5,802 nucleotides of DNA from Pontimonas sp. (lineage in GTDB: Bacteria; Actinomycetota; Actinomycetes; Actinomycetales; Microbacteriaceae), in the NCBI GenBank assembly GCA_021741945.1, contig JAIOWV010000080.1:1-5802 (forward strand). The letters run 5' to 3'. The position numbers and the translations under genes were made by a program. Shown here piece after piece: positions 1 through 5,495 of this stretch; position 1 is the stretch's first letter, and each line of letters opens with the position of its first letter. The notes under the pieces are model-generated. The model made no database searches. It saw only the letters and a list, made by a program, of their open reading frames with translations, and was not told where the DNA came from.

Positions 1-221
1 GCGCTCAGTGCCACGGCAACTGTTGCCACCACATAGACAACTGCGGCAACACCCGAGAGCGCGTACGCCAACGGGGCTTCGTCAAACTTGGTGAGGATTT
101 GGTAGCTCGATCGTCCAAGTGCAGCAAGGCTCAAAACCGCGTAGAGGGCAACGACGGGTCGGTGAACTCCTGGTCGGTTCATCCCCTGGCTCGCCACGTT
201 TTTAGCGTAGTCGGCTTCCAC
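1..221 (-). CDS. Small conserved membrane protein, partial (C-terminus beyond window edge)
   Basis: The gene reads leftward out of the window directly after lepA, so its 3' end is missing. From the ATG at 182 the product begins MNRPGVHRPVVALYAVLSLA and continues through a polar stretch (GRSSYQILTKFDEAPLAYAL) into a hydrophobic run rich in Val and Ala. This gives two predicted membrane segments, near residues 9-22 and 38-59. The pattern resembles small hypothetical membrane proteins I recall next to lepA in Microbacteriaceae; no function is known to me. Start choice is uncertain. A GTG at 221 has an AAGGA Shine-Dalgarno eight bases upstream, inside the last lepA codons, while the ATG at 182 has AGGGG touching the start codon, too close to serve. 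I chose the GTG, which adds 13 residues. Tight packing with the lepA stop (226-228) implies co-transcription and translational coupling. Confidence 0.6.
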   Translation of the reverse strand, partial: MEADYAKNVASQGMNRPGVHRPVVALYAVLSLAALGRSSYQILTKFDEAPLAYALSGVAAVVYVVATVAVALS

Positions 222-225
222 GCCA

Positions 226-2073
226 TCAGTCCTTTTTCTTCTCCACGTCACCGGAGAGCGCAGCAATGAATGCTTCTTGGGGGACCTCGACACGACCCAC
301 CATCTTCATGCGCTTCTTTCCCTCTTTTTGCTTCTCGAGAAGCTTCCGCTTACGAGTGATGTCACCGCCATAACACTTGGCCAACACGTCCTTGCGCATC
401 GCGCGAATGTTTTCGCGGGCAATGACCCTGGCCCCAATGGCTGCCTGGATTGGCACCTCAAACTGCTGGCGCGGGATTAGCTCGCGCAGGCGTTTGGTCA
501 TGAGCACGCCGTAGGCGTACGCCTTGTCTTTGTGCACAATCGCACTAAACGCATCCACCCGGTCGCCCTGCAACAAAATGTCCACCTTGACCAGGTCGCC
601 CTCAAGCTCACCCGCTGGCTCGTAATCAAAGGATGCGTAGCCAGCAGTCTTTGACTTGAGCTGATCGAAGAAATCGAACACGATCTCACCAAGCGGCATC
701 GTGTAGCGAATTTCGACGCGGTTCTCACCGAGGTATTCCATGCCCTGAAGAATGCCGCGCTTGGACTGGCAGAGTTCCATGATCACGCCGACATAATCCT
801 TCGGCGCCAACACCGCGGCATTCACAACGGGCTCCATCACCTTGGAGATCTTGCCGGTCGGGAATTCACTGGGGTTTGTGACCTCACTCGAACCACCATC
901 GTCTAGCTCCACCCGGTAAATAACGCTGGGGGCAGTGGCAATCAGGTCGAGGCCAAATTCGCGCTCAAGGCGCTCGGTAACAATCTCCAGGTGCAAGAGC
1001 CCCAGGAACCCACAGCGGAATCCAAAGCCCAAAGCCACGGAGGTTTCGGGCTCATAGACCAGTGCCGCATCGGAGAGCTTGAGCTTGTCCAGTGCCTCAC
1101 GGAGGTCGGGGTAGTCGCTTCCGTCAATCGGATAAAGGCCAGAGAAAACCATCGGCTTTGGCTCTGTATATCCCGGTAGAGCCTCCAAAGCTCGATTCTT
1201 GATTCCGGTCACGGTGTCGCCGACTTTCGACTGGCGAACATCTTTTACACCTGTGATGAGATAGCCCACCTCGCCAACACCCAACCCCGCGCTCGGAGTC
1301 GGCTCGGGCGAGCTCACACCAATCTCCAGCAGTTCGTGGTGCGCCCTAGTCGACATCATTTCGATGCGCTCTCTGGGTGAGAGCGAACCATCAACCATCC
1401 GCACATACGTCACTACCCCGCGATAGGCGTCATAGACGGAGTCAAAGATCAGTGCTCTAGCTGGAGCACCCGCATCTCCGGTCGGGTGGGGAACCATGTC
1501 GACCACTCGGTCGAGCAGAGGGCCAACACCCATGCCGGTCTTGCCGCTCACGCGCAGAACGTCATCGGGGCTTCCTCCGATGAGGCTCGCCAGTTCTTCG
1601 GCATAGCGCTCGGGGTCAGCGGCTGGAAGGTCAATCTTGTTCAGCACAGGAATGACCACCAGGTCGTTCTCTAGAGCCAGGTAGAGGTTCGCAAGCGTCT
1701 GGGCCTCGATGCCCTGTGCTGCGTCCACCAAGAGGATTGCGCCTTCGCATGCGGCCAGGGACCGTGAAACCTCATAGGTAAAGTCCACGTGACCAGGCGT
1801 GTCAATCATGTTCAGCGCATAGGTCTCACCATCTTTGGTCCAGGGCATCCGAACTGCCTGGCTCTTAATGGTGATTCCACGCTCACGCTCGATGTCCATC
1901 CGGTCCAAATACTGCTCGCGCATGAGGCGCTCATCGACCACCCCGGTGATCTGCAGCATGCGATCCGCGAGGGTCGATTTGCCGTGATCGATGTGGGCAA
2001 TGATGGAAAAATTCCGCAGGCGCCACGGTGCAGTGGCTGCCGGCTGGATATCCCGGGACGAATGAACAGACAT
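226..2073 (-). CDS. lepA: Elongation factor 4 (LepA), ribosome-associated translational GTPase
   Basis: LepA/EF4 is a GTPase that binds the 70S ribosome and acts in initiation or elongation under stress (back-translocation activity has been reported). From the ATG at 2073 it is 615 residues, the usual family size. GTPase motifs are in order: AHIDHGKST (26-34), RERGITIKS (63-71), DTPGH (91-95), NKID (145-148) and SGK (176-178, in place of the common SAK). The LepA signature RCGFLGLLHLEI lies at 353-364, and the basic LepA C-terminal domain ends with KMVGRVEVPQEAF close to the C-terminus. The frame stays open upstream to a GTG at 2145, adding 24 residues, but that part is unlike LepA N-termini, so the ATG is preferred. 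No strong Shine-Dalgarno precedes either start. A TAGCGT -10-like hexamer (complement of 2090-2095) could give a very short leader. The gene diverges from rpsT and runs into a small membrane protein gene. Identification is certain; the start is less so. Confidence 0.97.
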   Translation of the reverse strand: MSVHSSRDIQPAATAPWRLRNFSIIAHIDHGKSTLADRMLQITGVVDERLMREQYLDRMDIERERGITIKSQAVRMPWTKDGETYALNMIDTPGHVDFTYEVSRSLAACEGAILLVDAAQGIEAQTLANLYLALENDLVVIPVLNKIDLPAADPERYAEELASLIGGSPDDVLRVSGKTGMGVGPLLDRVVDMVPHPTGDAGAPARALIFDSVYDAYRGVVTYVRMVDGSLSPRERIEMMSTRAHHELLEIGVSSPEPTPSAGLGVGEVGYLITGVKDVRQSKVGDTVTGIKNRALEALPGYTEPKPMVFSGLYPIDGSDYPDLREALDKLKLSDAALVYEPETSVALGFGFRCGFLGLLHLEIVTERLEREFGLDLIATAPSVIYRVELDDGGSSEVTNPSEFPTGKISKVMEPVVNAAVLAPKDYVGVIMELCQSKRGILQGMEYLGENRVEIRYTMPLGEIVFDFFDQLKSKTAGYASFDYEPAGELEGDLVKVDILLQGDRVDAFSAIVHKDKAYAYGVLMTKRLRELIPRQQFEVPIQAAIGARVIARENIRAMRKDVLAKCYGGDITRKRKLLEKQKEGKKRMKMVGRVEVPQEAFIAALSGDVEKKKD

Positions 2074-2100
2074 GTCCGATGATTCTCGCACGCTAAACCG

Positions 2101-2130
2101 TTGGCGCCCTGCGGTAAGTGCTGGTATCGT
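2101..2130 (+). promoter_or_regulatory. Candidate sigma-70-type promoter for rpsT
   Basis: TTGGCG (2101-2106) matches the -35 consensus at four of six positions. TATCGT (2125-2130) fits TAnnnT for the -10, with an 18-base spacer. Transcription would start near 2137 and give a leader of roughly 110 bases before the rpsT GTG. This is judged by eye only; short hexamers occur by chance. Confidence 0.35.
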
Positions 2131-2237
2131 TGCCACCTGGCTCACCGAGCGACGGACCCTCTCTCCCGAACTCGTGCATTCGTTCTGATTTTCGCCTCTT
2201 GGCCCCCACCAGAACGACCATGAGCTCCATCACAGCA

Positions 2238-2243
2238 AAAGGA
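2238..2243 (+). promoter_or_regulatory. Shine-Dalgarno that fixes the rpsT start
   Basis: AAAGGA sits six bases before the GTG at 2250. It supports that GTG over the in-frame ATG at 2220, which has no comparable site and would add ten residues not found in S20 proteins. Confidence 0.75.
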
Positions 2244-2249
2244 CACAGC

Positions 2250-2510
2250 GTGGCAAATATCAAGTCGCAGATCAAGCGCAACAAGACCAACCAGAAGGCC
2301 AACGATCGCAACCGTGCGGTCAAGAGCGAAATCAAGACCACCGTTCGCCAAGCCCGCGAGGCAATCAGCTCTGGCGACAAGGACAAGGCGCAAGCAGCCG
2401 TCAAGGTCGCAGCCACCAAGTTGGACAAGGCCGTCAGCAAGGGCGTTCTTCACAAGAACCAGGCAGCCAACCGTAAGTCCGCTATCGCCAAGCAGGCAGC
2501 GGCGCTCTAG
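2250..2510 (+). CDS. rpsT: 30S ribosomal protein S20
   Basis: S20 is a primary 16S rRNA-binding protein of the small subunit, folding as a three-helix bundle. The product is 86 residues, which is the family length, and starts MANIKSQIKRNKTNQKANDR, the classic S20 N-terminus with many Lys and Arg for rRNA contact. The C-terminal part carries the conserved KGVLHKNQAANRKSAIAK pattern. The GTG start is chosen from the S20 N-terminus and the AAAGGA site six bases upstream; an in-frame ATG lies 30 bases earlier. The gene diverges from lepA and is followed by a hairpin nine bases after the TAG stop. In Escherichia coli rpsT also uses a non-AUG start and is autoregulated at translation; whether that applies here is not known. 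Confidence 0.97.
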   Translation: MANIKSQIKRNKTNQKANDRNRAVKSEIKTTVRQAREAISSGDKDKAQAAVKVAATKLDKAVSKGVLHKNQAANRKSAIAKQAAAL

Positions 2511-2519
2511 ATCCTCATC

Positions 2520-2551
2520 ACTGTGGGCCTCGTCTTAGGGGGGCCCACAGT
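2520..2551 (+). terminator. Hairpin terminator after rpsT
   Basis: CTGTGGGCC (2521-2529) pairs perfectly with GGCCCACAG (2542-2550), extended by an A-T pair at 2520/2551, around a 12-base loop. It begins nine bases after the rpsT stop. The tail (TCGTTAAGGG) is not a proper U-tract, as is common for actinobacterial terminators, so efficiency is uncertain. The stem could also act on minus-strand transcripts from the right. Confidence 0.65.
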
Positions 2552-2709
2552 CGTTAAGGGCGAAAAGCGGGAGCTGTAATTGGGCGGAGAATCTGCGACC
2601 TGCTCACTACGAGTGAGACGCTCTGTGGCTCTATTTCCCGCAATGGGGCTGTTGCGGTTGCAGGTCCAGTACTAATTTTTTGTAAGCCTGAGCTGTCTAC
2701 CCTGGTCCT
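2552..2709. other. Non-coding spacer with two small hairpins
   Basis: No convincing gene is seen. CTCACT (2603-2608) pairs with AGTGAG (2612-2617) over a three-base loop, and CCGCAA (2638-2643) pairs with TTGCGG (2652-2657) over an eight-base loop. A T6 run lies at 2676-2681, about 18 bases beyond the second hairpin, too far for a standard terminator. The region lies between the rpsT terminator and the end of the minus-strand accessory unit, so one of these stems may end that transcript, but neither has a U-tract on the minus strand. Confidence 0.3.
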
Positions 2710-2943
2710 CTACTCGCTGGGTCCGCTGAACCCAGAAGCGAGCTCGCCAGCGAAGAACCAGAGCGCTTCTCCAATGCGTTGCAGGTCCCCCCACAGCCCC
2801 CCATAGGTCTCCCCGATACCCAGCGGGTCTTCAGAGAACAAACTGGGAAGCACAATAAAGACAACAGCTAACCCAACGAGAACCCAGCCCCACCAGGGAA
2901 GCTTGACACGGCTGCGCTTAGGTTTCTTGTTTAGATCCGCCAT
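2710..2943 (-). CDS. Small single-span membrane protein with PWWGW motif, unknown function
   Basis: The protein has 77 residues and I do not recognise a named family. It starts with a basic stretch (MADLNKKPKRSRVK), then LPWWGWVL opens a single transmembrane helix at about residues 15-35 (ending near VLPSLF). A soluble, acidic-to-neutral tail follows, with a likely amphipathic helix (LWGDLQRIGEALWFFAGELA). The positive N-terminus suggests N-in, C-out orientation. Its first residues and the LPWWGWVL motif match the N-terminus of the HNH endonuclease encoded just upstream, at both protein and DNA level. Only 31 bases separate the endonuclease stop from this ATG on the same strand, so the two are probably co-transcribed. 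No good Shine-Dalgarno is visible, so translation may rely on coupling. A partner or accessory role to the nuclease is inference only. Confidence 0.7.
   Translation of the reverse strand: MADLNKKPKRSRVKLPWWGWVLVGLAVVFIVLPSLFSEDPLGIGETYGGLWGDLQRIGEALWFFAGELASGFSGPSE
2879..2898 (-). repeat. PWWGW-encoding repeat, copy in small membrane protein gene
   Basis: The minus-strand 20-mer CCCTGGTGGGGCTGGGTTCT encodes PWWGWVL. It matches 3945-3964 in the HNH gene at 19 of 20 bases and 3972-3991 at 17 of 20. Trp codons force part of the match, but the flanking Pro, Gly and Val codons agree too. Confidence 0.7.
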
Positions 2944-2974
2944 GCCAAGAGCCTATTGGCTGATCGCCGATCCT

Positions 2975-4030
2975 TTACAGAACCTTGTTTGACTTCGATC
3001 GGTTGCAACGCCAGCAAAGAGTCTGCAAATTTTCCTCGACGGACAGCCCACCTTTGGATACCGGAATCTTGTGATCGACTTCCAAAAGGAGATGTTCTTG
3101 TTGCGCAAGAGAGACCGAACAGAATTGGCAGGTGTGATGGTCTCGCTCTTTGATGAAATTTCTCAGTTTTGCAGTCATCAAAGCGCGCTGACCGGCGGCG
3201 CTCTTCGCGAATTTGACCTTTTCGGAGAGTTTAGAGATCAATGCATCAATCGTTGGGGTGTTGAGTTGTATTTCTGTCTTCTGACCGCTGTTGCCACCGG
3301 CGCTGACATACTCAAAAACGTAATTGGGATACGGTACGGAAATTGGTGACAGCTCCACTCCAACCTCCTTCATGAACTCCGCGTTGTAGTGCTTCAGAAT
3401 GAAACGTGGGGGGTTCAAGGATTCGGTAATGCTTGCTTCGCGGGCTCTGAGGTTAGTGATTGCCTCTTCCAGTCTTGAGACACTTTCGCCTAGTTCTTCC
3501 ACTTCCGCGACACCCGACTCCGTGGCCTTGATGTCGAAATACTTGATGAGGTACTTGAGTGGGTCGGCCTGAGCATTGCGAACGACCTGCAATGAACAAT
3601 TGTGGACGTTAGGCGCCGCAAAATTAGCGACGTTCCGGTCACGCTTGTAGTTATGGCGGCTGGTGTTGGACGACTGAGCGAGATGCGCGTGACTGCCTGT
3701 AGAGGAGGCCCCGAGTTCGAATGTCCCTGAGTTACGAATTTCGGAAACGTAGTTCTTCACCTCGTTGTGTTCGGCTACAACGCTCTGGATTTCTTCCTTC
3801 TTCGCTAGGAACTCCTCGCTAGCAAAGTAGCGGCGCATGAGGAGATAACGAATCAAACGGTAGGCCCCGTAACCACCGAGGATCGCAAAAGGCCAGGCTC
3901 CTGAAGCTAGGAGCAATATTTCCAGGGACAGTCCGAGGGCGGCCAGAACCCATCCCCACCAGGGCAACGGCAGAAGCAAGCCCCACCAAGGAGTCGGCGC
4001 GAAATCGGAAGTCTTGTTTGTATCCGTCAT
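2975..4030 (-). CDS. Membrane-anchored HNH endonuclease domain protein
   Basis: The protein has 351 residues and a C-terminal HNH nuclease domain (about 284-349). Visible are the two zinc-type pairs C301-x2-C304 and C339-x2-C342, the catalytic-type D319-H320, the PVSKGG loop (323-328), N334 and N343. HNH domains of this McrA-like kind cut DNA with a divalent metal. The N-terminus has two PWWG motifs (14-17, 23-26) leading into one or two membrane segments (about 22-42 and 46-64), then basic residues, which suggests the nuclease faces the cytoplasm. A helical linker (69-100) follows, then a polar Ser/His-rich stretch, a conserved-looking block (NVHNCSLQVVRN to KYLIKYFDI, 141-167), a coiled coil (171-205) and YVSAGGNS (241-248). 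The YVSAGGN and KSAAGQRALMT motifs recall stand-alone HNH proteins in other bacteria; that is from memory. No methylase or helicase is adjacent, so it is not an ordinary restriction system. GC looks lower than in holA. It is divergent from 4146-4475. Confidence 0.85.
   Translation of the reverse strand: MTDTNKTSDFAPTPWWGLLLPLPWWGWVLAALGLSLEILLLASGAWPFAILGGYGAYRLIRYLLMRRYFASEEFLAKKEEIQSVVAEHNEVKNYVSEIRNSGTFELGASSTGSHAHLAQSSNTSRHNYKRDRNVANFAAPNVHNCSLQVVRNAQADPLKYLIKYFDIKATESGVAEVEELGESVSRLEEAITNLRAREASITESLNPPRFILKHYNAEFMKEVGVELSPISVPYPNYVFEYVSAGGNSGQKTEIQLNTPTIDALISKLSEKVKFAKSAAGQRALMTAKLRNFIKERDHHTCQFCSVSLAQQEHLLLEVDHKIPVSKGGLSVEENLQTLCWRCNRSKSNKVL
3945..3964 (-). repeat. PWWGW-encoding repeat, second copy in HNH gene
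   Basis: The minus-strand 20-mer CCCTGGTGGGGATGGGTTCT encodes residues 23-29 of the HNH protein. It differs from the copy in the small membrane protein gene at one base (3953 versus 2887). Confidence 0.7.
3972..3991 (-). repeat. PWWG-encoding repeat, first copy in HNH gene
   Basis: This is 27 bases (nine codons) upstream, in frame, of the copy at 3945-3964. It encodes PWWGLLL (residues 14-20) and matches the 2879-2898 copy at 17 of 20 bases. With its neighbour it looks like a diverged tandem duplication of nine codons. Confidence 0.5.
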
Positions 4031-4145
4031 TTCCCCAGTTTATGAGTTTTCCGCGTCTTTTGGGAAGAGACATAGAGCCAGAGAGCGTTCCGGAGCTTCC
4101 CGGGCGTTGTCGAGGACAAACCACCAGGGCGTGACCTCTGCCACA
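4031..4145. promoter_or_regulatory. Divergent intergenic region between HNH gene and ABM-like gene
   Basis: This 115-base spacer must carry the promoters for both outward-reading genes. For the HNH gene a CATAAA -10-like hexamer lies 8 bases before the ATG on the minus strand, close enough for a leaderless or near-leaderless transcript, though GGGGA two bases before the ATG is a possible weak ribosome site. A perfect inverted repeat TTGTC-GAG-GACAA occupies 4107-4119 and lies 26 bases before the plus-strand start at 4146; it could be an operator or chance. No clear -35 is seen on either strand. Confidence 0.35.
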
Positions 4146-4475
4146 ATGGCGAACATGTTTGCGTGCTCTTTCATCTTCCGGAAGAAGACCTACGACGATG
4201 AGTTTCACCGTCTCGATGCTTCGATTGATGCCTATGCGCAATCGCTTGACGGGTACCTTGGCGTTGATCGCTGGTTCTCAGAGGATGGAAAAGCCCAGAA
4301 CTCGATCTACTACTGGCGTGACATGGACGCGGTCTCCGTGTTTGCGCGATTCCCCGACCACCTGGAAGCCAAAGAGAAATACGCCCAGTGGTACGAGGGG
4401 TATCAGATTGTGATTTCTGAAGTGACCGCTAGTTACGGAGATGGAAACATCCCCCACATCACCTCAGCGAAGTGA
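4146..4475 (+). CDS. Antibiotic biosynthesis monooxygenase-like (ABM) small alpha/beta-barrel protein
   Basis: The protein has 109 residues and no signal peptide or membrane segment. The layout fits a dimeric ferredoxin-like alpha/beta barrel of the ABM/COG2329 type: strand (MFACSFIFRKK, 4-14), helix with an acidic face (YDDEFHRLDASIDAYAQSL), the GYLG turn (36-39), strand with W43, strand SIYYW (53-57), helix (61-80, with FPDHLEAKEKYAQW) and final strand GYQIVISEV (85-93). The FPDHLEAK helix and W-x-x-GYQ-x-V-I ending resemble small ABM-like proteins I recall from actinobacteria; members include oxygenases of aromatic substrates and haem-degrading enzymes, but many have no known substrate. 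None can be assigned here. Two starts are possible, ATG 4146 and ATG 4155 (homologues tend to begin at the second, MFACSF); neither has a good Shine-Dalgarno. The 3' end overlaps the convergent holA gene by 12 bases. Confidence 0.75.
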   Translation: MANMFACSFIFRKKTYDDEFHRLDASIDAYAQSLDGYLGVDRWFSEDGKAQNSIYYWRDMDAVSVFARFPDHLEAKEKYAQWYEGYQIVISEVTASYGDGNIPHITSAK

Positions 4476-5471
4476 TGGCTCTTTCCCCCGGTGCGACACA
4501 ATCCTGACCATCTTCTCGAGCGCATAGTGGGGGTCACGGCCTTCGCCTTTGACCGCTGCGTCCGTGTTGGCAACCTCAACGATGGAGCGACCAAGGCCCG
4601 CCTCGTCCCAGCCCTGCAGGCTGCTCCTGGCGTTTCTCACCTGCCATGGGGGAAGGCCCAGAGTGCTCGCCACTTGGTCAACACCACCTGATGCGCCGCC
4701 AACCTGAGCCATTTGTCGCAACTTCATCGCAAATGCAGCAACCACCAGGACTGGCTCTGCCCCAGAGTGAAGGGCATGACGCAGAAGGATTAGGGCTTCA
4801 GCGCCCCGGCCACCAATGGCGTGATCAGCGATTTGGAAGGTGGTGGCTTCAACGCGGCCCCCGTAATACTTCTCAACCAGTGCTGCGCTAACAGCCTTGC
4901 CATCGGCATCAGAGATCAGCTGGGCGCATGCGGCGGCCAGCTCTGCAAGGTCAGTGGCAAACGCGTCGGCAAGCGCCCTCTTCGCCTGGGGCTCAATGGT
5001 TGCCCCAGCTGCCTGGAACTCTGCAGAGATGAAGCCCAGGCGCTCGTCGTCTTTCTTGATCTCTTTGCACTCGACCACCACAGCGGTCTGCCCTGCAGCG
5101 CGGAGGGTGTCGAGGAGCTTCTTGCCCCTGTTTCCTCCACCGTGACGAAAGACCACCACGACCTGAGGTTGGGGGGACTCGATATACGCGAGGGAGTCAA
5201 CCAGGAACGCGTCAGTGCACTTCTCAACACCGGTGACTCTGATCAGCCTGGGTTCCCCGAAAAGGCTGGGGCTTGCCGCATAGAGAAGCTCGCCATCGGA
5301 ATACGCACTGGCATCGAGGTCAATCACTTCAAGCTGGGGGTCGACGCTGCGCATCCGATCCTGCAGAATCTGCAGGGCGCGGTCTGCGAGAAATGACTCG
5401 TTGCCACTGAGGAGAACCAGGGCCGCTTCTCTAATTCCGTGCCACGGCACGACGGGGGCGGTTGATGCCAT
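4464..5471 (-). CDS. holA: DNA polymerase III delta subunit (clamp loader)
   Basis: HolA is the clamp-loader subunit that opens the sliding clamp during replication. The product has 335 residues, normal for actinobacterial delta. The N-terminal part shows the delta pattern ALVLLSGNESFLADRAL (about 17-33), a degenerate nucleotide-binding-like fold start without a working Walker A. VIDLDASAY (49-57), then SPSLFGEPRLIRVTGVE (67-83) and VVVVFRHGGGNRGKKLLDTL (103-122) are typical of the domain. The C-terminal collar helices include TFQIADHAIGGRGAEAL and the AAFAMKLRQMAQV segment seen in delta proteins. The ATG at 5471 is preceded by AGGAGG (complement of 5483-5488, eleven bases away) and a closer GGGGGAG. 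It lies 24 bases after the comEC stop, so they are likely one transcript. The 3' end overlaps the convergent gene 4146-4475 by 12 bases, with no terminator between them. Confidence 0.93.
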   Translation of the reverse strand: MASTAPVVPWHGIREAALVLLSGNESFLADRALQILQDRMRSVDPQLEVIDLDASAYSDGELLYAASPSLFGEPRLIRVTGVEKCTDAFLVDSLAYIESPQPQVVVVFRHGGGNRGKKLLDTLRAAGQTAVVVECKEIKKDDERLGFISAEFQAAGATIEPQAKRALADAFATDLAELAAACAQLISDADGKAVSAALVEKYYGGRVEATTFQIADHAIGGRGAEALILLRHALHSGAEPVLVVAAFAMKLRQMAQVGGASGGVDQVASTLGLPPWQVRNARSSLQGWDEAGLGRSIVEVANTDAAVKGEGRDPHYALEKMVRIVSHRGKEPSLR

Positions 5472-5495
5472 GACTCCCCCGCCCTCCTGCGACCT

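Noticed and set aside
2074..2145. LepA start at the GTG at 2145.
   Set aside because: The 24 added residues do not resemble LepA N-termini, the region is the divergent promoter area, and there is no ribosome site before the GTG.
2093..2453. Two overlapping minus-strand open frames over rpsT (103 and 115 codons).
   Set aside because: They are antisense to the S20 gene, and their leucine-rich translations mirror its Lys/Gln/Ala codons.
2629..2674. Tiny plus-strand frame ending at TAA 2672-2674.
   Set aside because: Sixteen codons at most, no ribosome site and no recognisable content.
2975..4030. HNH gene as a homing endonuclease or group I intron product.
   Set aside because: It is a free-standing gene with its own start and a membrane anchor, and it does not interrupt any host gene in the window.
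4014..4145. N-terminal extension of the ABM-like gene up to an ATG at 4014.
   Set aside because: The extra 44 residues are low-complexity and unlike ABM proteins, and they would overlap the start of the HNH gene.
4821..5396. A 191-codon open frame on the plus strand.
   Set aside because: It lies wholly antisense to holA, whose protein is clearly recognisable; high GC keeps opposite frames open. The translation shows no known motif.
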